This document shows, one piece after another, positions 48,141 through 60,390 of a stretch of DNA of 64,000 nt. The stretch comes from Ziziphus jujuba (lineage: Eukaryota; Streptophyta; Magnoliopsida; Rosales; Rhamnaceae): positions 7,750,001 through 7,814,000 of the forward strand of contig NC_083382.1 in assembly GCF_031755915.1 (NCBI RefSeq), in the 5' to 3' direction. A program made the position numbers and the translations under genes. The notes below the pieces were generated by a model. It was not told where the DNA came from. It ran no database searches and saw nothing but the letters and a program-made list of their open reading frames with translations. Positions within the stretch are counted from its first letter, which is position 1, and every line of letters starts with the position of its first letter.

Positions 48141-49461
48141 TCCATGCGCTTCATTCTGCTGCAGAACAAGACCATATCAACTACCTCTCAAAACCCAAAT
48201 CTTCCTCAATCTCATCGTCTTGTGGTTCTTCATTTTCTTTGATTTTATCTCTCGCAGACCGATATTTTGATTCTGGTTTGTTCTTTTCTTTATTTCTATA
48301 ACGTTATTTATTTATTTTTGGTGTTTGCTTCATTCTGCTGTAATTTGTATGTGCTCTGCATGAATGGGTGATGGGGTTAGACTGTTCTTTGCTGTGATTA
48401 ATGGTCTAATGCTTTAGTTTTTAGTTGTATGTAGAAATAAGTTTCTGGGACAATGGTGTTGTTGTTAAATTTGGCGTTCTCGACTATGAAGATGTGAAAT
48501 TTGTTTCTGGGTTTTGATTTTGAATTCGTTTGTTTAAGCCTTTTATATTGGGGATTTCATCCTTGCAAAATTTAGTGTCTCTTGCAAGAATATTTTTGAA
48601 TGGTGATCTTCAAATTTTCGTTTTATCTTCTTTTCCGGGGTATAAGATTGACGTCTTAGAAGGTAAAATGTTTTTACTCATGCAACTTCTTAATTTTCCT
48701 TTGAGTTTTGAATTTGATTTGTCTTCGTTTTCCTAAAAGAATTTTTAAGCACTGTTTGTTTGGAGTATGTCTCGTGCAATCTTTTTCCTAACCATTGAGA
48801 AATTGAACCTTTATGTAGCTTTCTTATTTTTCCTCATAACAACAAGGTCTACGAGCTTCTATAAAATTTCATGTTAATGATAAATAACTTTTAGTGTTCT
48901 GCGGATTGTCACAACCATAAACTTTTTGCATTTGAAAAAAAAAAAAAAAAAAAAAAAAAAACAGAGCTGTTGTAATTCTGTAAACTGAGTGACATGGGAC
49001 AGAAGTTATACATATTCAGGTTTTTGAATTGACACCTTTAAATGAATAAGCCGTGCCATTAACAGGCTATTTTTCTCACTTTTATCAACTAGAAATTGCC
49101 ATTACGTGGAGCTCTAAATTGAGTTGTTTTGTCAGTAGTGATGAATGGAGGTCTATTCTTCTCCTAAGGTTTCTGGTTCTTCTGGAAATATGTTGACATA
49201 AGCCCGGACAAGGCTTGGTTGGCCACATTCATTATAAGTTAAAGCATAGAATAAAGCTCATATCGACTATGCCCTTTTCATTAAGTAGATTTATTCCTGC
49301 AATCGTGATGTTCTTCTTAGATCTATATAAACCCAACTTGTTTCATGCTTATACTTTTGTGTACATGGCATATCTAGAAAATATGCTTGTGTTATCTGTA
49401 TCTAGAGCTTTATTGTTTTTCCTTGTCTGTAATAATGGTTGATTGTTGAAGCATAGGTAAA
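48141..49461 (+). other. Probable promoter, 5' UTR exon and leader intron of the reticulon gene
   Basis: A C/T-rich, GC-richer stretch at about 48150-48272 looks like a leader exon ending at donor CTG|GTTTGT (about 48275). An acceptor GCATAG at 49451-49456 precedes the ATG by five bases. The T-rich interval between, with a long poly-A run at 48936-48961, would be a leader intron. Inferred from splice-like signals only. Confidence 0.4.
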
Positions 49462-51763
49462 ATGACTGAGAAGACGACAGCTGCGAATATTTTGAATAAT
49501 CTTGTGGAGACACTTGCTGAGAGTTCTGGGAAGCAGAAATCTGTGTCCTTTTTTGAGGAAAATAAATCAGACTCCGTCACCTCTCAGATCAATCGGTTGT
49601 TTGGCCGCCAGAAGCCTGTTCATCGTATTTTGGGTGGTGGAAAATGTAGGATTATTCTCTTTCTTTTGTTTCTGTAATTCTAATTGATTGTTCTCACTAA
49701 CTTTTTCTTTGTTTATTGCTCCCCCTGACTTATGTAGCTGCTGATGTGTTGTTATGGAGGAATAAGAAGATATCAGCTAGTGTTTTAACTGGTGCAACCG
49801 CTGTCTGGGTGCTCTTTGAATGGCTTAATTATCATCTTTTAACCCTTATAAGCTTTGCATTGGTTCTTGGCATGCTTGCTCAATTTGTTTTGACAAATGC
49901 ATCAGGCTTACTAAATAGGTAAATTTAATTTGAATCTTTCATCTTTTTACTCATGTGGTTCAGCGACGATGAATAACTTAGCTGAATTTTGTGTTTGTGA
50001 TAATGTAATCTTCACTGTGGCAGGTCACCTTCAACGGTTCCCCGTCTTGTTCTGCCTGATGATTTATTTGTAAATATTGCTGTGTCAGTTGGTTATGAGT
50101 TAAATCGAGCATTAGGGTTTCTTCAGGATGTTGCATGTGGAGGAAATTTGAAGCAACTGCTTGTGGTACGTTTGAGCTATTAACTTCATGTGTATGTGTT
50201 TGTCAATTCTCGACCATATAACTCGACCCGATCATTCTAAGTTTCTAAACTTCCATGATTAGTAATTCTTGATACACTTGATCAACACTAGTCTTATATT
50301 TCAACTGTTTTAATGCTTGTAGTAATGGTGTGTATCTTTTACTTGTGGACTTCCTGCTGTATGTTAAAAAGAAATATTAAGTCCCAAATAATGAAATTTT
50401 GTAATTTTTTAACAAGAAGGTTAGTGAATAAACTTATACATGTGACTCCTGCTTTATGTTAACGAAACATGAAGTCCCAAATAATAAAATTTTATAAGTT
50501 TTTGACAAGGTTAGTTAATAATCTTATGTTGTTGTATCTATTGGAAGTGGTACAAAGGATGCCTATCAGATCGGAGGCATATGACTTGGGTTGTTAATGA
50601 TATTAGTTCCCTAGCTGTAAGTATTTCATGTATGGGACATGAGAATTTTAAGAGTAGAAGAGTTGTAAACTCCATTTATCTTGTTTAATTTGTTACATAT
50701 ATCACTCAAATACTGACTAATGCTGTGGCTAATGCTATAACCAAGATTTCTCCAAGAGACTATTCTGTCTAATGAATATTCTTCCAAACGTAAGTTTGGT
50801 AAATGCATTGAATATGCAAATTTTCAAGTGATCTACATAATATTTCTATATTAGCTTGCTGTGCTTCATGGTAAAGATGGCTGCGTGATTGCATCTTTTA
50901 TACCTGAAATCCCGTTGTTACACTATGGACATTATAGTAACTTTTCAATAAATCCTCACAGGTTATAGCAAGTTTGTGGGCTGCTGCTGTGATAGGAGGC
51001 TGGTGCAATTTTCTCACCGTTCTGTATATTGGTGAGAGATCTTACTCTGTGCTATGTGATCTATAGTAAAATATTTTATTTTTTGACTTGGAAAGCACAT
51101 ATTTTTGGCTATATTGTTTATAAAGTTTATATATAAGTGAAAATTATGATTAGTTCAGATTTGGGATTTGGGTATTTAATAAAGAATGCATAGAGTTCAG
51201 CCAACTTGTTTTCCAGCTATCCCTTTGGAACTTGGGTCTAAGATAGAGGTTTGGTACAAATTACAAGAAATATCCTTATGGGACTTTGGTGTTCATTCCA
51301 GGTGAAGAATTGTAGTTCAAGGATGCATTATGTTGAAGCATGGATTTTATCAAGTTATAGTTGAACATTGTATCAATTAGAACAAGCTATTTATATACTC
51401 TAGTTTAGTTTCATAATTATACCTGTAAACTAGAAGTGAAGCCATATTCTTGCATTTTGAAGTGGTGTCAATCATTGTCAACTTAGTATCTTATGTTTTG
51501 GAGCTATACTGTGGCATTTCTGTAATACATTAAGGCTAAGCAGCTCAACTTCTTGTGCTATGATTTATCGCTGATAGTTCTGTTCTTGATAAGGTTTTGT
51601 TGCGGCACACACATTGCCAGTTCTGTATGAGAAGTATGAAGATGAGGTTGACAGTTTTGTTTACAAAGTTTTCGAGCAGCTGCAGCATAACTACAAGAAG
51701 CTTGATGCCGGTGTTCTCAGCAGGATTCCAAAGGGGAAATTCAAGGGAAAGAAAGCTGAATAG
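49462..51763 (+). CDS. RTNLB: Reticulon-like protein (RTNLB family)
   Basis: Five exons: 49462-49645, 49738-49918, 50024-50165, 50962-51031, 51594-51763, all GT-AG and in phase, giving 248 aa. After a soluble N-terminus of about 50 residues comes the reticulon homology domain, starting HRILGGGKSADVLLWRNKK. It has two long hydrophobic hairpins (about residues 70-115 and 167-205) joined by a hydrophilic loop containing NRALGFLQDV. The C-terminus ends GKKAE, a KKxx-type ER retrieval signal. Reticulons wedge into the ER membrane, curve tubules and shape plasmodesmal ER. The domain and length fit plant RTNLB proteins of the short type. I cannot assign the exact paralogue number. Confidence 0.94.
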
Positions 51764-54238
51764 ATAGATTGTCTAGTAGTAATTTCGAAGGTACGTAACT
51801 TTTTACTTCTATGGAATGTATTGTGAATTAGTGATTTAGATCAAGTGGAAAAAGGAATCCCCTGTTTATGGGAAATGAACTGACTGGTTCTTTTCATGTA
51901 TGCCTATTTGTTGATCACATATTTGTTAATGAAGAACATCATTATTGCTTGTAAATTCGACCACTGTTTCAATCAAACCTCATGTTGATTATCATTAATC
52001 CGGTGATAGACAGAGAAACACAAAAATGCCAAGGCGATTGTACCGGGGGTTGTTGAGGCATCAAACAAAAATTTGTCATGTTATTGGAGTGTGTAGGTGG
52101 GTTTTGGTGCCCACCATTTGCATAACTATCCTGCTTGAAGATACAGTTCTGGACCTTTAGAAAAGTGGCAATGGCCGTATTTGCCATTGTGTAAACCAGT
52201 TTTAAGTTGGTTTTCAAACGGAAGTGGGAAGTAAAACTTTGTCAACAATTTGAATGGTCCTTTTTCATTTTTAATCTTACTGTCTTTGTCTTTTCCTTAT
52301 TTATTTATTTATTTTAATCTTACTCTCTGTCTCCTATTTTCTTTATTTTATTTTTATGGTGGATTAAAATTGTGCCCCCAAAAAAAAAAAAATGAAGAAA
52401 TTTGGTCAACTTCAACGGCAGCAGAAAGCAATTCAAAGGCTTTAAATCGCAATCACTACAATATCATTCTTTGCCCAATAATTGAAAAGTACAAGGAAAT
52501 TGAGTAGATTACAGCTTCATACATAGGTACATATATATATATATATATATATGATAATACTATGGTCATTGTTTCTGGAAAAGCCGTCGTTTTTTTTCTG
52601 TCTAAGAAAAAGATATCGGTTTTTCCAAAAATCGTTGTTTTTTTTTTTTTTTTTAATCCACATGTGAATGGTCCTAACTATAGAAAGATTCTATATATAT
52701 ATATATATATATATATAACTTTGATATGTTGAGATCATAATTCTTATCTTAGCTTGTATAATATAATTTTGGGGACAAAATATGATGAATCTTCATACCT
52801 TGCAACATGAGAGAATAATGCGAATAACTTCATTTGTAATGTTTCAAAAAATTATAAAAACGATCACAAGTGACCATTGTCATGTGGACTGATCAACCAA
52901 GACACCCTGCATATATATATATGGTTAAACACGTCTTGACATCTTCCATTCAAAATATTACTAGTAAACAGGTATAATTGTGGACAATTTGACTTCTTTT
53001 TTTTTGGATAAATTATGGACGATTTGATTGATGGAAGAGCTCCTAGCAATGAAAGATAATATATCTTTCGAGGCATTTAGTATTTGTCATAGAGTAGGTA
53101 TTAAGGACTCATGTGTATCCATTGGATCTACTAAGGAAAAAGTCCATACACAATTCATGAAGCGCCTCAGGCTGATAAACAGTATCCGGGCCGTATTGGC
53201 CCAAACAGACTATTTATGCTTATAAATAATATCTGGTTTCTTGTTGATACAAATATCAATTTAATTTAATCATTATATAATTTGGTTATGTGAATATCCT
53301 GAGTGTCAGATTGAAGTCAAAGCATAGAGGCTGCCTCCTTGTGTCATGCTTATACAAGCACCTTCCATGGGGAAATTAGGTGAGGGAATGGTAACAAAAA
53401 ACTTATCAAAAGTGAATCTCAAAAGTCTTTTACAGAAAATTAATATAGTAAACTAAGATGTTTCTTTTAAGAAAGTTTAGAATCTTTTTAATGGATAAAT
53501 TATACCATCATAAAAATAAGAGAGTCCTTGTAAAATGGGCTAGAGAGCTCTCAACTATTTTGCAATCAGCATGGGGCGAGTTTCATCCTATTGCTGATGA
53601 TAGGGCAGTAAAAGGCACTTCATTAGTGATAATAGAATGAATTTTAGAAATAAAAAAAATTGTTCGATATTCAAGCGGAAGAAACTAACTAACTATATAT
53701 GTATATATATGTATATTTTTTATTCACGAAAGACCTAAACAATGATTTTGTTATTTTATTGGCAATTATTTATCATTTGCAAGTTAATTTTATTTGTTCT
53801 TTTAAAAGAGGAAGCTGTATAAAATTAGTTTTGAAATAAAAACCAAACAATCTGATCATAAATCCCCCTTTTGGCTACAATTGACGGTAAAAAGAAAGCA
53901 AAATAGAAAACAAATAAAAATAGAGAAAAGTTGTTAATAAAATAAAAAACAAACGAACAAACACATAAACTATTAATTGGAGTGGAAACGATCATACTAT
54001 ATGAATATGTATATATAATTAAACGCATCATCGATAGAAATTAAGGGTGAGAAGTGAAAGAAGAAGAAAATGAGATACTAAAGAGAGAAAGAGAGGGTGG
54101 ACATATATCGACATTGGTGAAGAAAAAGAAAGAGAAATTGGGTTGGTTAGAGAAGAAAAAAAGAAAGAAAAATGAGAAAAAGTAAAAATATATAAAAATG
54201 AACACACTATGTATATATATATTAATGCATGGCTAAGC
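51764..54238. other. Intergenic region right of the reticulon gene
   Basis: The reticulon 3' UTR probably reaches to about 52250. Beyond it are AT-rich DNA, (AT)n runs at 52530-52551 and 52692-52717, and short ORFs at 53028-53225 and 53458-53640 that match nothing I recognise and lack upstream signals. A purine-rich GAAA stretch lies at 54050-54180. Confidence 0.45.
52573..52622. repeat. Stem-loop GGAAAAGCCG...CGGTTTTTCC
   Basis: Inverted repeat of 10 bases with one mismatch. The stem can extend through T-rich and A-rich flanks to about 22 bp. It sits between two (AT)n tracts. Possibly the core of a small MITE, but no target duplication was found. Confidence 0.5.
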
Positions 54239-54370
54239 TATGTGGGAGTGTGCAGGGAATGTTGCTTCCATGAAAGGAGTGTGGAAGGCAACCACCTTCC
54301 ATGAGTTCGGCTCACGTGTGGGTCCCCACGTGCCATTTTCCAATTATGTGGCCATGCCACATACATACAT
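54239..54370. other. GC-richer island A, related to island B
   Basis: In AT-rich surroundings this block has balanced composition, two CACGTG/CCACGTG G-box-like motifs (near 54313 and 54328) and a 7-bp TATGTGG/CCACATA hairpin. Its first 65 bases align without gaps to 56023-56090 at roughly 70%, from GGGAGTGTGCA to CTTCCATGAG. No protein is encoded in either. It could be a regulatory element or a small-RNA precursor; no known miRNA was recognised. Confidence 0.45.
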
Positions 54371-56022
54371 ACATGCATACAGAGATTATAGAACTACATA
54401 TTCCCTTTTTTCCTTTATGGTCAATTTTTTTTTTTAAAATTTTTACTTAAATAGTTGAGAAATATTAAATAAAGGAAATGCATGATAAATGCTTTTTTTT
54501 TTTTCTTTGTTTCTTTTTCCTCTTCTTCTTCTTTGACTTAAATAGGTGAGAAATATTAAAGAATGGAAATGCATGATAAATGCATGTTTTGCAATAATCC
54601 CTTATAAATCGTATGTATTCATTGCAGCTTGCTTGCCAAAATTATTCATTGTGTATACATACTTGTAAATTTTTTGATATTTCTTCTTTCATAAACAAAA
54701 TAATGAAGACGGTGGCGATGAATCAGAGCATGCGGTGGTTTGAAAATATTAAGGTGGTGATAGAACTTAGGGTTGTTCCAAACCCTCGACAACCGGGAGC
54801 AACTAGAAGCGGTGACCTCTTTAAAGGAGGCTTCCATTTGGGGGTGATATGAGACTCAGAATAGGAGGGTTTGACCACACCACATGCCCACTATGGATGA
54901 TATGGAACTCCACCCTATGTATACATGTCCTTCCTGGTCGTTTTTCAAATTACACAAAAAGGGAGGTAAGGAATATGAATTTAATAGCAAAAAGTTAACA
55001 GAAATTAATATTTATTCCTTAATTTAATGGTATCTATTATTTGACTGGTTTATAGTTATTCAAGTTTTGGTTTAGAAATTTAATTTTAATTGTTGAAAAC
55101 TACTACTTTTAAAATTGATACTAACCTAACAAGATTATGTTTTGGTTTTATCTTTCTTGAAAAAAAAAAAACAAGAAAATTGGGCGATTTTCTTAATTTG
55201 CGTTGTTTGATGTTGTATTACTAGGCTTATATTTCATTTAGACTCGTCAAATTCTTTTTGACAACAATAATTTCTTATTTAATCAGTTTTTACTAGTTAA
55301 TTTTTATATCTAAATATTATAATTAAATTTTGATAATATTGTTCAAAAATAAAATATTAATTTTTTATTTTTTTTTAATTAACTAATAAAAACTAACAGA
55401 TAATCTATTTGATATATAACAAGAATTAAAAAAAGATTAATGATAATTTTTCAAAAGTATGGATTTAAGTATAATTGTGACAAAACTGAAAAAGTTTAAA
55501 TAAAATATGCTTTTGCCACTATGAACATATGATCTTTTTTATTTTTCTTTTTGAAAATTGGCGTTAATATGGTGTAAGCCCCCTTTAATTGTCTAAAAGC
55601 TCAAAATAATTATATGAGGTAGATTTTTACATACTTTAATTAATTAATTTAGGAATACCCATTAATTTAATCACATTGGATCATATATGCAATCAAACAT
55701 TCATAATAAAAACTATGCAAATCTTATGGGTAATATTTAGGTTTTATTTATTTTATTTAAAAAAAAAAAGAAATTTAACATTAAATGAAGTAACATTATT
55801 CAGGACTTGGATTTTCTATTCTTTTTTCTTACCTTTTTAATAATTAATATAATTAATATGATAGCATCTCATATAAAAACATCAACTAAGAAATAAATAA
55901 ATAAAAACTTTTTTAAGGATGAGTTAAGATTCGAGCAACAAGAAGAAGAAGAGGGAAGAAGATCTCCATTCCAAATAACTATAGATATAGGAATCCAAGG
56001 TGTCATGAAAAAGGAGAAGAAG
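54371..56022. other. AT-rich spacer with one GC-richer patch
   Basis: No gene seen. A patch at about 54690-54910 is GC-richer and has a GGTTGT/ACAACC hairpin (54771-54794), but its short ORFs resemble nothing known. The rest is AT-rich. Confidence 0.4.
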
Positions 56023-56135
56023 GGAGTGTGCATGGGATGTTGAAACCATGTGTGGAATGTGTAATGCATGCAGCTTCCATGAGTAGTCACGTACTCGGTG
56101 GTCATCACATGACAAGTTGGAAACACTTATGCGTG
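56023..56135. other. GC-richer island B, related to island A
   Basis: Second member of the pair, about 430 bp upstream of the small ORF at 56452. It shares GGGAGTGTGCA, ATGTTG and CTTCCATGAG with island A in the same order and spacing, and has a GAGTA/TACTC hairpin and an RY-type TGCATGCA. Its position suggests an upstream regulatory block of the small ORF, but that is inference. Confidence 0.45.
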
Positions 56136-56282
56136 GATTCATGCTGCCCATCCATATGTCTCTTCCCCTTTTCAAACCTTTCATTATCATCTCTACATTG
56201 CCATCCATCGATGTGCCCTTCCACTGCCTTCGAGAGCCAAACCCAGTTACCGAGACAACACGTATTTATGCTTTCCAGGATT

Positions 56283-56393
56283 CATTATAAATATAAATGG
56301 TACTATTCCTAGCTTTCTACCCTTCACTCAAGCCCCATTGACTCTATCATTAATAAATATATATTCCTTTTAATTATTAATTTACTACATCTT

Positions 56394-56427
<34 letters not shown>

Positions 56428-56451
56428 ATATAAACACATATTGTTCCAAAA
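56283..56451 (+). promoter_or_regulatory. Putative promoter and (CT)n leader of the small ORF
   Basis: A TATA-like TTATAAATATAA at about 56284 is followed some 30 bp later by a C-rich start-like stretch (CTTCACTCAAGCCCC). Then comes a (CT)n run at 56395-56424, as found in many plant 5' UTRs, and a second TATATAAA at 56428. Arrangement suggestive only. Confidence 0.4.
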
Positions 56452-56607
56452 ATGCTGAGTGCCAAACGCAAGAGACCTGCTGGTTTTACCATGTTTATTG
56501 TCACTGAGGATGATCAACTTGCATCTCTCATTCTTCGTGGAGAAAATGATGGAGATGACGATGATGACGACGATGATGATGGGAAGAAGGTGGCGCCTGC
56601 AGCATAA
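56452..56607 (+). CDS. Putative 51-aa acidic small protein, unknown
   Basis: A complete ATG-to-TAA frame of 52 codons. It begins MLSAKRKRPAGFTMF, continues IVTEDDQLASLILRGEND, then nine aspartates, and ends GKKVAPAA. A basic KRKR start could act as a nuclear signal, and the acidic tail is typical of chromatin or RNA-binding partners. The Asp run comes from a mixed GAT/GAC repeat rather than a pure triplet expansion, which argues for protein-level constraint. The middle has a balanced, protein-like composition. A TATA-like box and CT-rich leader lie upstream. I do not recognise the family. It could instead be chance, or the first exon of something longer, although no donor site fits clearly. 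Confidence 0.45.
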   Translation: MLSAKRKRPAGFTMFIVTEDDQLASLILRGENDGDDDDDDDDDGKKVAPAA

Positions 56608-57935
56608 TATCATTGCCATTGTAGGTTTTTTTCACTACTTCATCATCACTCTCAGCTGATGAAAAGGAATTTTGATATATCTAATGCATGCATATATATA
56701 TATATATATATATAAAGATATATATAAATACATATATTCTACGCATTCATATTCTAGAGATTCTGTTGTTAAGGATGTTGTAAATTAATAATTTGTAGAA
56801 ACATGTCACTGTACAATTTAGTATGAATGATCGCGTATTAACACTGGTGTGACATGTTCCCCCAAGTTATTAATTTGCACGATCTTGAATAAGAGAATCT
56901 CTGTCATATATATATATATATATATATAAAAGCATTGTCGTGCTGGTGGGACTGTAAAAATGGTCTGGACCAGAGGTCTGACAGCATATATTGATGCCTT
57001 ATTAATGAAAAATAATGGATACAAATATTAAAAAAAAAAAAAAAAAAAAAAGAAGTAAAATTAAAACCCATGAACGTTCATTCCTGGACAACCAAAATCT
57101 TGGAAGAGAAGGAAACGAACTTCGGGGTACGTGCCTATATATAATTTGATTCTACTAGGCTTCATCAACCAGTTTATGCATCGGATTATATATTTATATA
57201 TGTTCTTTGTTGTACGTTTGGTTATATAATGTACGCATACTTTCTTAATGAAATTTCTTCTGGCGAAAAATCGATGTTTTTACTGCTTTTGAAAGCTATG
57301 ATACTCTTCATCACTAAGCATGTGTATGTATGAAGATAAATCTCTTCTATTTCGTCCTTTTGGGTAACAAAGTTAAGACTCAGTTTGCATTCAAATAATT
57401 AAGCTAACTGTGTATTATTGTATTCCAACTCTTTTACAATACACATATATACAATTTTGATTTATAAGTAACCTAATAACCACCTTATTTTGGGCACCTA
57501 ATAATTATATATCGCAACTAAAATTTTAATATTAAATTATTAATTGATGTCGCATTTAATATTTGACATATTAGTACATTTTCATTTTATGTTTTGTATA
57601 TGTATATATGTTTTTTATTGATGTGATCATAGTTTTTTTTTTTTTCCAATAAAGCTATATAAATATTACTTACGGATCAACCTTTTTTAAAGAAATTAAA
57701 AAAGAGGGCATATATCTTCTATTTTTCCCTCTATAGGTCTATAAGTTTCTAGCTAGCTAGCAAATCAGTTTAGATCTATATATATATATATATATTTTTC
57801 ACAATGATATAAATATTGTTTACGGATCAAACTTTTTTTAAAGAAATTAAAAAAGAGGGCATATATCTTCTACTTTTGATATGTGATAAGTTTCTAGCTA
57901 GCAAGCAAATTAGTTTTAGATATATATATACATAA

Positions 57936-57973
<38 letters not shown>

Positions 57974-58721
57974 TATAGTAGTCCTACTACTAAAGGATTT
58001 TGTTTTTGTTTTTTTAATTTCTGATAGTGGAAATAGAAGTTTCAAACTCAAGATCATTCAAGATCATTGATTTAGAAAATAATAGCTCTTAAATATTTTC
58101 ATATGTAGAGTCAATCCTTTGTTAGGGATTTTGACTTTATCTAAATCAAATATATTTATGTGGTAAATTTCAATACTTGAAAATTAAAACCTAGACTAGA
58201 TGTAGCAATCTTTGTTTTAAAAACCAAAATTTCATGATCAGAAAATTTTTGGTTATATGTAAGCCAAAAATATTTAATAATATTGGAGATGTTAATTTAG
58301 CGAGTTCCGTGATAGGATTGTAAGTCCTGACTACTTAATTTGGATTTAAAATAAATTGTGTGATTTCTGTTTCTAAATGCTTATTTGCTGAAATATATCC
58401 ATTATTATGTTTAGAAAAAAGATTGATTTTGATAATTGAGTTAAAATAAATATCATTTATAAACATTTCAACACAATTTCATAACTCTCATACGGATCAC
58501 AAATTTATATTACAAAAAGAAAATCTCACAAAAAATTTAAATAAAAAGTTTAATCGACAGCATTAAAATGAAAAAATAATATTCGAGACAATTATTAATT
58601 TTGTGTTTGACTCACTAAATAATCAATAAATTATTATTCCTTTGCACAATGCCCGATCTCTCCAATAGTGGTTTTTCGGACAATAGATTTTAAATTGGAA
58701 TCCCTTCATTCCACATCATAT

Positions 58722-58763
<42 letters not shown>

Positions 58764-58998
58764 TCCATGTACACTAACTTGCTATATATGAGGACGACCC
58801 TATTTATTTATTCATTTATAAATATATGTTTTCCTGTGGAAGTGTGTCATTTCCATGGAAAAATTTGTAAAAGTATAGAGAGTGGTAAAAACAACTGTTT
58901 TTCAAAAATTCATCATCAATTGCGTTTATAAAAAATGATAATTTTTTAAAACACCATCGCATTTATAATTGTTTCTGACTATTTCATTTGATGTGAGA

Positions 58999-59047
<49 letters not shown>

Positions 59048-60390
59048 ACAAGTAAAAGATCAATAAAACAGGCAATTAAGAAATAAAAATAAGGCTATTT
59101 TCAATAAATAAATAAATAAATAATGGGATCATAGGATCTTTCTAGATATATATATATATATATATATATCTACATGACTAGATGTTATTACTTACTCTGT
59201 TTTCCATTATATTAATTATGTCTTCAATATCTCCTAATATTATACTATTTTATATATCCCTAATGGAATAATTATAGAGAAAATTTGGTTTAGATTTATT
59301 CAATTTTTTCTAAGTTATAGTTTCATTTAGATTTTATTTGTTATTTTTTAACAGTTAATTTTAATTGTGAAAAATCATAATTATATTTTCATAATATTAT
59401 TCAATTATAAAATGTTGAATTTTAACTTTTTTATAGTTTAAAAATTAACTAATAGAAGCAAATAAATAGATCGTTTTTGATAAATATTGAAAACTAAAAA
59501 AATGTTAATAATGATTTTTCAAAACCGAAAAAGGTCTAAATAAAATTTAACCTAAATAATTATATATGTATTAAATCGTGTTACAATATAATCGTTATAT
59601 TATTAAGTCGTCATGGATTATATGATCTACATTAGCATTTATAATGAGTTTTTGTTTTTCTCTTTCTACACAGGATTTTACTTAGGATAAATTTTATTTA
59701 AGCCTTTTTAATTTTGCTATAATTATATTCAGACCGTTATATGGGCAAGTGTAAGACAATGGCAGACTATTTAATGTCCAATCCTAATTGTTCGGATGTA
59801 GATCGGAAGATGATTTAAATGTAATTATAGTTACTTTTATAATACCAAGACATTTTTAGAATGATTAGTTTCAGAGTTAAAAAAAATGTCAAACTTAAGC
59901 ATTTTAGAATTGATAACCTCTTAAGAAGTTATGAATAAAAAACTCCATATCTTTATAAAATAATCTCATTTATCATTTTTGAAAAATCATCACTAATCTC
60001 TTTTTAGTTTTCTATTTTTATAAAATAATCTTATTTATCAATTATCTTAATCTTAATTTTTCATGAACATAAGATACATCCTTTGAAGGTATAAAAATTA
60101 ATAAAAGAGATGAACATAGTTTCAATACAATTTTAGATAAATTTATATTTCTTGTTACTTTTAATGTAATAATAGGTACTATATGAAAGTAAATTCATTC
60201 AAATAGGATTTAGAAAAATTATAACTTATTATTTCAAAAAAGAAAAATTAAAACTTATTAGAATATAAAATTTATTCTTATGTATAATTATTCCTATTTG
60301 AAATCATAATTTTATGAGTGCATAAAGGTTATTTCAATACAAAATATCATTACAAAGAACTTTTTTACTTTACATATATGTAGAATGTAG
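56608..60390. other. AT-rich desert with microsatellites
   Basis: No gene seen. (AT)n runs lie at 56694-56714, 56910-56930, 57780-57796, 57936-57972, 58728-58762, 59016-59043 and 59148-59170, with an (AAAT)n run near 59105-59124. A 150-bp tandem duplication is listed separately. Confidence 0.5.
57655..57950. repeat. Direct tandem duplication, period 150 bp
   Basis: The segment starting 'aaatatt' at 57661 is repeated at 57811. Shared runs include TACGGATCAA, 'aaagaaattaaaaaagaggg' and 'aagtttctagctagc'. The copies differ by scattered substitutions and by the length of AT and T runs. Confidence 0.9.

Noticed and set aside
53028..53225. 65-codon ORF starting MMEELLAMKD
   Set aside because: No recognised motif, no promoter-like context and AT-rich surroundings. 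It may be a decayed fragment but cannot be supported.
54239..54370. Candidate microRNA precursor
   Set aside because: Short hairpins exist, but neither a known mature miRNA nor a long stem with typical arm spacing was found.
54613..54852. ORF ending SGDLFKGGFHLGVI
   Set aside because: No family recognised and the opposite strand is also open. Probably chance in a GC-richer patch.
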